Assembly: GCF_005938625.1 (NCBI RefSeq)
Contig: NZ_VCNJ01000014.1
Span: forward strand, 62,001 to 126,000
DNA: 64,000 nt
From: Pseudomonas fluorescens
Lineage (GTDB): Bacteria; Pseudomonadota; Gammaproteobacteria; Pseudomonadales; Pseudomonadaceae
Reading direction: 5' to 3'
Position 1 is the first letter of the stretch. Every line of letters starts with the position of its first letter. Positions 23,976 through 32,750 of this stretch are shown piece by piece. A program made the translations under genes and the position numbers. The notes under the pieces were generated by a model. It did no database searches. It had not been told where the DNA came from and saw only the letters and a program-made list of their open reading frames with translations.

Positions 23976-25748
23976 TCAGATTCCTTGTTCACTGAGCCAC
24001 AGATTCAGAGCTGCCAGTTGCCACAGCTTCGAACCGCGCAACGGCGTCAGTTGGCCTTGCGGGTCGGTCAGTAATTTGTCGAGCATGGCCGGGTTGAACA
24101 GGCCGCGATCCTGACTTGGATCGAGCAGCAGTTCGCGCACCCAGTTCAGCGTGTCGCCCTGCAAGTGCTTGAGACCAGGCACCGGGAAGTAGCCTTTCTT
24201 GCGGTCGATCACTTCACTTGGAATCACTCGGCGCGCGGCTTCTTTCAAGACTTGCTTGCCGCCATCGGGCAGCTTGAATTTGCCGGGTACGCGGGCCGAG
24301 AGTTCGACCAGTCGATAGTCGAGAAACGGCGTACGCGCTTCCAGGCCCCAAGCCATGGTCATGTTGTCGACGCGTTTGACCGGGTCATCGACCAGCATCA
24401 CCGTGCTGTCCAGACGCAGGGCTTTGTCCACCGCCGCATCGGCGCCCGGCTGGGCGAAATGTTCTTTCACGAAGTCACCGGCCGCGTCATGCGCAGTCAG
24501 CCATTTGGGTTGCACGGTGGCGGCGTAGTCGTCGTAGCTGCGGTCGAAAAACGCGTTGCGATACGCCGCGTAAGGATCGGCTGCGCCGTCGACTTGCGGG
24601 TACCAGTGATAACCGGCGAACAACTCGTCAGCACCCTGACCGCTCTGCACCACTTTGCAGTGCTTGGCCACTTCGCGCGACAGCAGGTAGAAGGCGATGC
24701 AGTCGTGGCTGACCATGGGCTCGCTCATCGCACGGAATGCAGCGGGCAGTTGCTCGATGATCTCTTTCTCATCGATGCGCAATTGATGATGGTGGGTGCC
24801 GTAGTGTTTGGCGATCAGATCGGAATACTGAAACTCGTCACCGCGTTCGCCGCCGGCATCCTGAAAACCGATGGAAAAGGTCGACAGGTTCTCGACGCCG
24901 ACTTCACGCAACAGACCGACGAGCATGCTCGAATCGACACCGCCGGACAGCAGCACACCGACATCCACTGCTGCGCGTTGACGAATCGCCACCGCCTCGC
25001 GGGTGCTGTCGAGGACGCGGTCGACCCAGTCTTCCAGCGTCAGGTTTTTTTCGTCGTCGTGTGGGCCGTAGGGCAGTGTCCACCAGGTTTTCTGCTCGGT
25101 GCTGCCATCGGCTTCAACGCGCATCCAAGTAGCGGGCGGCAGTTTTTCAATGCCGGCCAGCAGGGTGCGTGGCGCCGGAACCACAGCATGGAAATTCAGG
25201 TAATGATTGAGCGCCACCGGATCAAGGATCGGGTTGATGTCGCCGCCCTTGAGCAGCGCCGGCAAGGCCGAAGCAAAACGCAAACGCTGACCGGTGCGCG
25301 ACAGGTACAACGGCTTCACACCGAGGCGGTCGCGGGCGATGAACAGGCGCTTGGCGTCGCGTTCCCAAATGGCAAAGGCGAACATGCCATTGAGCTTGGG
25401 CAGCAACGCTTCGCCCCAGGCGTGGTAGCCCTTGAGCAGCACCTCGGTGTCGCCACCGGAGTAGAAGGCGTAGCCCAGCGCTTCGAGTTCGGCGCGTAGC
25501 TCCGGGAAGTTGTAGATCGCGCCGTTGAAGGCCAGCGACAGGCCCAATTGGCTGTCGATCATCGGCTGCGCCGAGCCGTCCGACAGGTCCATGATTTTCA
25601 GGCGACGATGACCGAGGGCAATCGGCCCTTGGGCATGGAAGCCCCACGCGTCGGGGCCGCGAGGGGCCAGGTGATGGGTAATTCTCTCGATCGCTGCAAG
25701 GTCTGCAGGTTGTTGATCAAAACGTAACTCGCCAGCTAATCCGCACAT
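23976..25748 (-). CDS. asnO: N-acetylglutaminylglutamine amidotransferase (asparagine synthetase-like)
   Basis: A 590-residue class II amidotransferase. Cys2 of MCGLAGELRF is the glutaminase nucleophile, with the GATase domain to about residue 200 (LAFNGAIYNFPELRAELEAL, FAIWERDAKRLFIARDRLGV). The synthetase half has the PP-loop VGVLLSGGVDSSMLVGLL. It amidates N-acetylglutaminylglutamine in the osmoprotectant pathway. It is the first gene of the operon; AAGGA precedes the ATG at the right distance. The general Asn-synthetase fold alone would not give this call; the neighbours do. Confidence 0.93.
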   Translation of the reverse strand: MCGLAGELRFDQQPADLAAIERITHHLAPRGPDAWGFHAQGPIALGHRRLKIMDLSDGSAQPMIDSQLGLSLAFNGAIYNFPELRAELEALGYAFYSGGDTEVLLKGYHAWGEALLPKLNGMFAFAIWERDAKRLFIARDRLGVKPLYLSRTGQRLRFASALPALLKGGDINPILDPVALNHYLNFHAVVPAPRTLLAGIEKLPPATWMRVEADGSTEQKTWWTLPYGPHDDEKNLTLEDWVDRVLDSTREAVAIRQRAAVDVGVLLSGGVDSSMLVGLLREVGVENLSTFSIGFQDAGGERGDEFQYSDLIAKHYGTHHHQLRIDEKEIIEQLPAAFRAMSEPMVSHDCIAFYLLSREVAKHCKVVQSGQGADELFAGYHWYPQVDGAADPYAAYRNAFFDRSYDDYAATVQPKWLTAHDAAGDFVKEHFAQPGADAAVDKALRLDSTVMLVDDPVKRVDNMTMAWGLEARTPFLDYRLVELSARVPGKFKLPDGGKQVLKEAARRVIPSEVIDRKKGYFPVPGLKHLQGDTLNWVRELLLDPSQDRGLFNPAMLDKLLTDPQGQLTPLRGSKLWQLAALNLWLSEQGI

Positions 25749-25857
25749 AAAATCCTTACCGGTTTTTCCGTTGGGGAGGGGTCAAGCCGTACCTCGCCAG
25801 AAGGGCGGGTACTCAGAAACTGACCCGCGCCGGTAAGTGGAGTTTTAGAACGATAAG

Positions 25858-27663
25858 TTATAAGGCTGGGCGTTGATCTGTTGGCGTTGCTGAATGATCG
25901 CTTGTTGAGCCTTCGCTGATCTGTGCACCTTGTGTGGCTTGATCGGCGATGGCTTTGTGCTGCACGGTCCAGCCATTGTCGGCGCAATACACCACGGACG
26001 GGCCGTAGGCGTGCGCATTCAGCGGATGGCGGATACGCCACGCTGACGGATCGGGCTGCACCTCATAAACGCGCTCGTCGACCTTGATGTACTGTCGCCC
26101 GTTCCATTTGAGCACCCGGTGATCGTCGTCCTCAGAGACAGCCTGCAGCAAAACCTGCCGGGCAATTTCGGCACCCGACTGGTACGTCGACAGGGCCGGT
26201 TTTTCCATTCGAATGCCAGGTAGCTCGGCAGAATGTTCTTTTACCTCGAATTGGCGGAAATAGTCGTCAGCCGCTTCGGCATCCACCAGTCGACTGTAAG
26301 TCCCGGTATCGGACGCTGACAGGCGCTTTTTCAGATCCAGCAGGCGGGACAGGGCTGCGTGCTTTTCGATGGCGGTCCAATCGCTCAGGTGGGTGAAGAC
26401 GAGGGCGAGCAATTCATCCGTGGCAAACGTGCGCAAGTTGTTGCTGAAGTCATGGGTCGGGTGGCGGGACTGTCGGGAGGTACTGCGCAAAGCATGGTCT
26501 TCGCGCCGCTTGGCGTAGAAGGGTTCGCTGACATTGGCGACCGGCACGGCGATGTCTCTGGCATCGGCGGCCAACTTGTTCAGATTGCGCTCAAAAAGAT
26601 GTTTGCACAGTCCTTTCTTTAACGGGATAAACGTTATGTCGTCGACAATCGAAATGCTGTCCAGGTTATTTGTCTGCAACTGACGCTGTTCGGTGTTGGT
26701 CAGCTGGGAAATAATCATTTTTTGCAGTTCTTTGTTTGCGATGAAGTTGACGCCTAGCCGATGTTTGCACTCTTCCTCACTGTTGTCCTTGTAAAAGCAG
26801 TCGCCCGGATCGTTGGGGATGTACAGGATAAAACTGTCTTTCGTCGAATGATCAGTTTGACGGCAAGTTATCAGGATGGCATCGGTCAGATAGTTGCCGA
26901 ATAGCTGCACGGAGTACAGTTTGATGTTGCCGTTGTTGAACGGGGTACCATCAAAGATGTCCTCGATTCCTGTGAGCAGGCTTGACAGCGTGAGCAGCTG
27001 GTGCTGAGGGAAGTCGGGGTTGCTCAAATACTTTTCGTAGGCGGCGAGTTTCATATTGAACTTGTGCAGGCGAGCCCCGATTAGTTCGATGTTTGAGACC
27101 TTGAAAGTTCTGGCAATGTGCTTCTGGTACTGACCGCCGAGATCGAGTTGGCGACTTAGCGTGGCAAACGCGTGCGCGGTTATCTTGATCGGTTTTGATC
27201 CGGCGCCTGATGTGTTGTCTACCTTGCCCGCGGTTTCGCTGTCGCTCGAGAAATAACCTGGAGTCGCTTCTTCGGCCGTGAAATTCAGCATGGCCGCCTG
27301 CAGCAGGCTATAGCTGCACGGATCAGTGTCAGTGTCATTGGCTGGCTTGAGCCTGATGCTGTCGTTGACACTGAAACGCCTGCCATAGGTTTGCTGCAGT
27401 TCATGACGAAGCTTGCGCCGGCAGAAATTTTCCAGAGTTTCGACCTTGCTGAGCAGTTCATCGATGTAGTTCTGGTAAGGCAATGCTTCATCGAGGATTG
27501 CGCGGAAATCGGCGAGTCTGACGGGATCGGCCTTTGGCAATGCGTGGCTGATAAAACGGCCGACGGCGTTAGCCTTGTCCTGATCCTTGATCTCTTCAAA
27601 CAATGTTTTAAGCGTCGCTTCGCTGGCCAGAATAGCGGTTTGTTGCTCGGTGTCTGGATTCAT
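25858..27663 (-). CDS. dermonecrotic-toxin-like N-terminal-domain protein, short paralogue
   Basis: A 601-residue protein related along its length to the first 600 residues of the divergent neighbour: SLLQAAMLNFTAEEA, FATLSRQLDLGGQYQKH, LAADARDIAVP and the end motif AWRIRHPLNAHAYGP all have equivalents there in the same order and spacing. It lacks the neighbour's hydrophobic segment and has no repeats or catalytic domain. It has no signal peptide. The ATG at 27663 is preferred to a TTG 21 bases upstream. DUF6543-type family naming is from memory. The function is unknown; an accessory, immunity or decoy role is speculation. Confidence 0.75.
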   Translation of the reverse strand: MNPDTEQQTAILASEATLKTLFEEIKDQDKANAVGRFISHALPKADPVRLADFRAILDEALPYQNYIDELLSKVETLENFCRRKLRHELQQTYGRRFSVNDSIRLKPANDTDTDPCSYSLLQAAMLNFTAEEATPGYFSSDSETAGKVDNTSGAGSKPIKITAHAFATLSRQLDLGGQYQKHIARTFKVSNIELIGARLHKFNMKLAAYEKYLSNPDFPQHQLLTLSSLLTGIEDIFDGTPFNNGNIKLYSVQLFGNYLTDAILITCRQTDHSTKDSFILYIPNDPGDCFYKDNSEEECKHRLGVNFIANKELQKMIISQLTNTEQRQLQTNNLDSISIVDDITFIPLKKGLCKHLFERNLNKLAADARDIAVPVANVSEPFYAKRREDHALRSTSRQSRHPTHDFSNNLRTFATDELLALVFTHLSDWTAIEKHAALSRLLDLKKRLSASDTGTYSRLVDAEAADDYFRQFEVKEHSAELPGIRMEKPALSTYQSGAEIARQVLLQAVSEDDDHRVLKWNGRQYIKVDERVYEVQPDPSAWRIRHPLNAHAYGPSVVYCADNGWTVQHKAIADQATQGAQISEGSTSDHSATPTDQRPAL

Positions 27664-27667
27664 GGGG

Positions 27668-27696
27668 TGAAGTCTCGTCGTCAATAAGAGACTTCA
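27668..27696 (-). promoter_or_regulatory. hairpin immediately upstream of the short paralogue start codon
   Basis: TGAAGTCTC and GAGACTTCA are perfect 9-base arms with an 11-base loop, ending four bases before the ATG at 27663. The only purine-rich ribosome-site candidate (GAGAC) lies inside the hairpin arm, so translation may be held back when it folds. Confidence 0.45.
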
Positions 27697-27720
27697 TGCT
27701 AGTTCGGTTGTGTGCAAATA

Positions 27721-27732
27721 AATAACGTTATT
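27721..27732. promoter_or_regulatory. 12-bp palindrome in the toxin-pair gap
   Basis: AATAACGTTATT is a perfect palindrome 58 bases upstream of the short paralogue start. It is a candidate operator; the binding protein is unknown. Confidence 0.35.
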
Positions 27733-27782
27733 AGTTGGTCGTTTGAGGCGCAGGGTGAGCAGGATTTTGACTGTGAAATATA

Positions 27783-27814
27783 CATATTTACCACCTGCGC
27801 GTGATGTAAATATG
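27783..27814. promoter_or_regulatory. inverted repeat in the toxin-pair gap
   Basis: CATATTTAC (27783-27791) and GTAAATATG (27806-27814) are exact 9-base inverses with a 14-base spacer. The pair sits near the middle of the 262-bp AT-rich gap between the two divergent genes and could bind a dimeric regulator acting on both. Confidence 0.4.
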
Positions 27815-27925
27815 CCGAGGGTTGTCAGGGGTGTGGCGGGTGCCGAAAAATATTATTTTTTGTTCTAATAAATATTAAGTTTCGCTATATTCAGTGCTCG
27901 AATCCGCAATAAAGGACTATTGCCA

Positions 27926-30900
27926 ATGACAACCTCTGTAAACAAAGAATCGCTGAATCAAAATGCAATTCTGAGCCTGTTGCTCGAGGCCACGGAAGAT
28001 CTCGATATTGCCCAGACCTTGCAAAAAAACCTCCCGGTTCATTTGCTCAAGGCGACGACCGATTCGTTGGCCGCCCTTGATCAGACTGCACGTGAACTGC
28101 ACTCGATTCAGTCGGTTGTCGAGAAGGATCTGGCCGCGCTGAAACCGTTGCAGGCATTCTGCATCGACGAACTGAGCCGTGCTCTGAACGACAAATGGTC
28201 AGCGGTCTTCGATGTCGAAAAAGATCTGTTGAGTTTGCCCGGCGTCGACTGTGGCTGCCCGGCTACCTCGACCGATGAGGATGGGATTCAAACGTTCCCG
28301 CATGCTACGCAAACGTTGCTGCAAGCGGCCATGCAGAACTTCAGCGAAGATGAGGCGAGCGGCACGTTCCCATCGGGCAGCCTGGTGCGTCTGAGCAACC
28401 AGCCGGCCGGTGTGGAAGGGCTGACCCCGGCCAGTTTCGCCAGTTTTTGCCGGGAGCTGGACCTGGGCAAGCGTTACCAGGAGCATTTTCAGCAGGTGTT
28501 TGGTCTGCGCAGCAGCGACGACAAGGTGATCGCCACGAGTTCGATGACCCGCGATATCGCGAAAATGAAAAGGTTGTTGCTGCAACTGGACATGCATCTG
28601 GCGGTACTGAAAAACCATCTCACACCGACAGGCCTGCAAATGCTGCAGACACTGATTGACGCTGACGGCGTGGTGTCGCCGAAAACGCTGCTTTACAGCA
28701 CGCGCCCGCTGATCATGCAAGGCATTGAGATTCTCGATAGTTGTGTCTGGGGCGTTGTGGTGTTTTCCGCGCGTTCCGTTGAGCTGTATCCGGATGAATG
28801 GTGCCTGGTGTACATGGCCGCAGAGCCGGAGCGACCGGTGTACGAGTATTCCAGTTTCAACGCATTCAAGCAGTACCTCACCCGGCAGTTGAAAGAGAAA
28901 CGCTACAAGGATTATTTCGCCAACAGCATCGACGAGGATGACAAGGCGGATTTCTTCAAGACGTTCGCCGATACCGCCGAGTTGGGGCACATCAAACAAC
29001 TGCCGATCAGTGTGCCGCTCTTTGAGTTCATGGTGCAAAGCCATGTCGGCAAGCTGCAACTCGATGCGCGCAAGCTGGCGGTACCGACCGAGGATATCGA
29101 TGAGGACGTGCGGCAGAAACGCTTGCTGGATTTGCTCCAGTTGGGGGTGAGCGTGGTTTCGGTAGCCGGTTTGGTCGTTCCGGTGCTTGGGCAATTGATG
29201 ATGGGCGTTGCCGTCGGCCAGCTATTGGCCGAGGTCTACGAAGGTGTCGAGGACTGGCGCCGTGGCGATCAGCAGCAGGCGCTTTCACACCTGCTCAGTG
29301 TGGTGGAGAACATTGCGTCGATGGCCGCGTTCGCCGCAGGGCAGAAAGTGCTCGGCACGCTTGGCCGCAAACTGGTGAAGTCACACCCCGATTTCTTCGG
29401 GCAATTCACCGCCATTCTCAATCAGGCCGGCAAGCCCCGGCTGTGGAAACCCGACTTGCGCAGTTATGAGCATCAGCTTCCTTGGGGGGTGACCATGGCC
29501 GATACCTCCGAGGAGTTCTATCTGATTGGCGCCAAGACCCTCGGTCGCGTCGACCATCGGATCTTCGCCGGTAACTATGATTCAGAATCCGAGGTCTGGC
29601 GCCTCGAACATCCGCAGCGCCTGCAGGCCTACGCGCCGCAGTTGGAGCGGCATGTCGAGGGCGGCTGGCGACTGGCGACCGATAATGCCGAGCAGTGGAG
29701 CAATGCTTATACCCTCAAGCGTATCGATCCGGGTCTTAGCGAGTTCAGCGACACCGATCTGGACATGATGCGTCGACTCAGCGGGACGTCTCACGACGCG
29801 TTGTTGCGGGTCTTCAATGACAACCGGGTTTTGCCCGGACGGTTGCGCGATACCGTGGAGCGAGCGCGCATCGAGCGCCAGTTGCGGCAACTGATTCGTG
29901 AGCTGGAGTACGGTGAAATCCATTCCGGCCAGCCGGTCGAGGCGCAGTTGCATGGCTTGCCGAAATTGCCCGGCTGGCCGACGGATCGCTACATTGAGGT
30001 CACCGATGGCGAAGGTGAAATCAAAGCCACTTATCCGCTCACTCGGGTGCACGACGATACGGCTTGCGTGTTGGTGACCGAAGATCAATTGGCCCAAGGT
30101 CAACTGCTGCAAACGGTGATCGATGGCCTGTATCGGCAGGAAGTCGAGGCGCTGCTGGGCAAGAAAGTCGCCAGCCATGCTGAAAAACAACTGTTGGCAA
30201 AAAAACTGGGAGCGGCGCTAAAGGCTGATCGTCGCGCGGTTTTCGAGCGCCTGTACAAGGATTATGACCACAGCGACGCCGACCCCGTCAGCCATTTGCG
30301 CAGCGGGTTTGCTGACCTGCCTGCGCGCTTTGCGCAAACGCTGATCGACCGGGCGTCCAGTGTCGAGCGGCTCCATTTGCACACCTGCGGGCGGATGCAC
30401 CTGAGGCTGGCGCAGCGGGTGCGAGCCGCCAACAGCGAGGTTCGGCTGGATCGCGCGCTGTCGGGACTGCATCTGCCTGAAATCGCCAATGAAGATAGCG
30501 AAAAACTGGCAATTCAGCTGTTGCCACACCTGAGTGGCTGGGACGCGGAACTGCGTTTGGTGTTGCGAGACAAAACCCTCAAAGGGCCGATTATCGAGAG
30601 CATCGGCCCGGAAACGGCAAGCTCTTTGAACACCTGCACGTTGGTCAAGTCCGGCACCGGCTATAAAGCGTTCGATGGCGACGGCCAAGGCCTCGGCCCG
30701 ATCGACGATGGCCCGGAAACTTTGTATGGCGCGCTGCTCAAGGCATTGCCGCCGCGTCAACGAATTGCCAGCGGGTTTCCCGACCCGGTGGCCGCGGACA
30801 GCGCGCGGTTGCGCCAGCAATTGCTCGACACTGCACTGGATGAGCGGGACATCAGCAGGCGGATCCTGAGCAGCGGCAAAGCCGAACCGGTCGTCGTCGA

Positions 30901-32746
30901 ACCTGCCTGTGTTCAGGCGGATCCGTCGCTTGTGACGTATCACCCACGCGCCTTGATGCGCAAGGTCAGAAGGCTTTATCCGAGTCTGACCGAGCGCCAG
31001 GCCAGTGCCTTGATCGATCAACTTGGTGATGATCCGCTGAGCCGTGCGACGCGAGTGAAAGCGCTCAAGCAGGATTTGAAAAAGCTGCGTGTCTCGCTGC
31101 AACTCTGGAGTAAGGACGAGCCGGCCCTGAAGGCAGCCGGGGGGGATTTGCGTGACCTGCGGCACAGCCGCAAAGCTGTGGCCGAAATGATCGAGGATGC
31201 CTTTCGACGGCTGTTCTGGGCGAAGGACGAAAGTGGCCAGTCAGTCTGCGCGCTGAATCTGGACGGTATGCGCGTGGGCAGATTGCCGACGCTGCCTGTG
31301 GGGCTGAGCTTTGATCACATTCAGCAGTTGTCGCTGAAGAACATGGGGCAGGGCGATGATGTCGTGTATTTTCTCAAGGCGTTCAAACAGGTCGAATCGC
31401 TCGAACTCGACGAAAACACGATGACACGGCTCCCGGAAGTGCTGTCGCACATGCCCCGACTCACGCGCCTGAGTCTGGCCAAGAATCAAATCCAGCTGAG
31501 CGGACAGACGCTGGCAAAGCTCAGCCAGTTGCCCACTCTGCAGTATTTGAATTTGAACGAAAACGCACTGGGCGCAACGCCCGACGTTAGCAAAATGTTT
31601 GATCTGCGCCGTTTGTTGCTGCGCGAGACCGGGCTTACGGAAATGCCCAAGGGCCTGGAGCGTCTGCCGTCACTGGACTGGGTGGACTTGCGCAATAACC
31701 AGATCAAGGATCTGCCGGGCTGGTTGTTCAAGACCCCGCGACGTTTCAGCCAGACGCTCAACCTGCGAGCCAATCCTTTGTCTGCGACCAGCAAGACATA
31801 TCTGGAGACTTACCGAGGCAATGTCGGCGTCGGCATGGGTTATCTGGAGAACGACATGGCCCGGCTCGACGAGCAACAGGCCCGCTTGCTGTGGTTCAGC
31901 GACGGTGTCGGCCATGACTGGGCCCGGCGTGACAAGATCTGGACGGCGTTCAAGGAAGACTCTCAGGCCGAAGGGCTGTTTCACTTGCTCTCGGAGCTGG
32001 GCAGTACGGCCGACTCGAAGCGAGTGCGCAGTGACATGCAACGGCGGGTCTGGGCCGTACTGGAGGCGGCAGAAGCGGATGCGCCATTGTGTGATCAGTT
32101 ACTGAACCTTGCCGCCAGCCCGATCAATTGCACGGACAGCGCGGCAATGAATTTCAGTTATCTGGAAGTCGCAGTGGAAGTCGATCGGGTGACCAACCTG
32201 GCCGGCGGCCGGATCACTACAGCCAAACCGCTGCTGAAACTGGGGCGCGGCCTGTTCCGGCTGGATCAACTGGACCGGGTCGCTCAGGAACACGCCGCCA
32301 AGTCGCCGACTGCCGACCCACTGGAGGTGAACCTGGCCTATCGTGTGGGACTGGCCGACGCCCTGGACTTGCCGGGCCAGCCGCGCAACATGCGCTTTGC
32401 CATGCTGGCGGGAGTGACCGCTGAGCATCTGGAATTGGCGAAAAACAAGGTCAACGCCGCTGAATTGTCTTCCGAGTGGTTGACGTTTCTGCGGCGCCAG
32501 TCGTTCTGGTGTGAATATCTAAAGCGTACGTTTGAGCGAAAATTTGCCAGCATCAATGACACGTTTTCACCGAAGCTCGACGCGGTATCCGAACAGGCCG
32601 ATGCATTGAGTTCAGCGGACTACCTGAGCGCGATAGAGGCCATCAAAGTTGAACGGGAGACGGCCGAAAACGCTCTGCTGACGCGTCTGACCGACGACGC
32701 CATCCGCATGGCGAATCTGGGCATCTGTGCGATGCCCTCGGACTGA
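27926..32746 (+). CDS. large LRR protein with C-terminal NEL-type E3 ubiquitin ligase domain and toxin-like N-terminal region
   Basis: A 1606-residue protein, with ATG 27926 preferred over TTG 27920 by ribosome-site spacing. The first 600 residues resemble the divergent short protein and include a strongly hydrophobic stretch at about 400-445 (LGVSVVSVAGLVVPVLGQLM). Residues about 600-1100 are unassigned. Leucine-rich repeats cover about 1108-1290 (LTRLSLAKNQIQLSG, LDWVDLRNNQIKDLPGW). The rest matches the NEL ligase fold of IpaH/SspH effectors, with Cys1402 and Asp1404 in SPINCTDSAAMNF as the CxD motif. It probably ubiquitinates a eukaryotic protein. No signal peptide or nearby secretion genes are seen. 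Confidence 0.82.
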   Translation: MTTSVNKESLNQNAILSLLLEATEDLDIAQTLQKNLPVHLLKATTDSLAALDQTARELHSIQSVVEKDLAALKPLQAFCIDELSRALNDKWSAVFDVEKDLLSLPGVDCGCPATSTDEDGIQTFPHATQTLLQAAMQNFSEDEASGTFPSGSLVRLSNQPAGVEGLTPASFASFCRELDLGKRYQEHFQQVFGLRSSDDKVIATSSMTRDIAKMKRLLLQLDMHLAVLKNHLTPTGLQMLQTLIDADGVVSPKTLLYSTRPLIMQGIEILDSCVWGVVVFSARSVELYPDEWCLVYMAAEPERPVYEYSSFNAFKQYLTRQLKEKRYKDYFANSIDEDDKADFFKTFADTAELGHIKQLPISVPLFEFMVQSHVGKLQLDARKLAVPTEDIDEDVRQKRLLDLLQLGVSVVSVAGLVVPVLGQLMMGVAVGQLLAEVYEGVEDWRRGDQQQALSHLLSVVENIASMAAFAAGQKVLGTLGRKLVKSHPDFFGQFTAILNQAGKPRLWKPDLRSYEHQLPWGVTMADTSEEFYLIGAKTLGRVDHRIFAGNYDSESEVWRLEHPQRLQAYAPQLERHVEGGWRLATDNAEQWSNAYTLKRIDPGLSEFSDTDLDMMRRLSGTSHDALLRVFNDNRVLPGRLRDTVERARIERQLRQLIRELEYGEIHSGQPVEAQLHGLPKLPGWPTDRYIEVTDGEGEIKATYPLTRVHDDTACVLVTEDQLAQGQLLQTVIDGLYRQEVEALLGKKVASHAEKQLLAKKLGAALKADRRAVFERLYKDYDHSDADPVSHLRSGFADLPARFAQTLIDRASSVERLHLHTCGRMHLRLAQRVRAANSEVRLDRALSGLHLPEIANEDSEKLAIQLLPHLSGWDAELRLVLRDKTLKGPIIESIGPETASSLNTCTLVKSGTGYKAFDGDGQGLGPIDDGPETLYGALLKALPPRQRIASGFPDPVAADSARLRQQLLDTALDERDISRRILSSGKAEPVVVEPACVQADPSLVTYHPRALMRKVRRLYPSLTERQASALIDQLGDDPLSRATRVKALKQDLKKLRVSLQLWSKDEPALKAAGGDLRDLRHSRKAVAEMIEDAFRRLFWAKDESGQSVCALNLDGMRVGRLPTLPVGLSFDHIQQLSLKNMGQGDDVVYFLKAFKQVESLELDENTMTRLPEVLSHMPRLTRLSLAKNQIQLSGQTLAKLSQLPTLQYLNLNENALGATPDVSKMFDLRRLLLRETGLTEMPKGLERLPSLDWVDLRNNQIKDLPGWLFKTPRRFSQTLNLRANPLSATSKTYLETYRGNVGVGMGYLENDMARLDEQQARLLWFSDGVGHDWARRDKIWTAFKEDSQAEGLFHLLSELGSTADSKRVRSDMQRRVWAVLEAAEADAPLCDQLLNLAASPINCTDSAAMNFSYLEVAVEVDRVTNLAGGRITTAKPLLKLGRGLFRLDQLDRVAQEHAAKSPTADPLEVNLAYRVGLADALDLPGQPRNMRFAMLAGVTAEHLELAKNKVNAAELSSEWLTFLRRQSFWCEYLKRTFERKFASINDTFSPKLDAVSEQADALSSADYLSAIEAIKVERETAENALLTRLTDDAIRMANLGICAMPSD

Positions 32747-32750
32747 AGAG

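Noticed and set aside
25805..25828. GCGGGT...ACCCGC hairpin between the short toxin-like gene and asnO as a terminator
   Set aside because: There is no T tract on either strand, so a standard terminator is not supported; it may only be a weak attenuating stem.
27863..27896. Sigma-70 promoter for the LRR-NEL gene (TTGTTC and TATATT)
   Set aside because: The spacing is 20 bases, outside the normal range; TATATT alone is not enough in AT-rich DNA.
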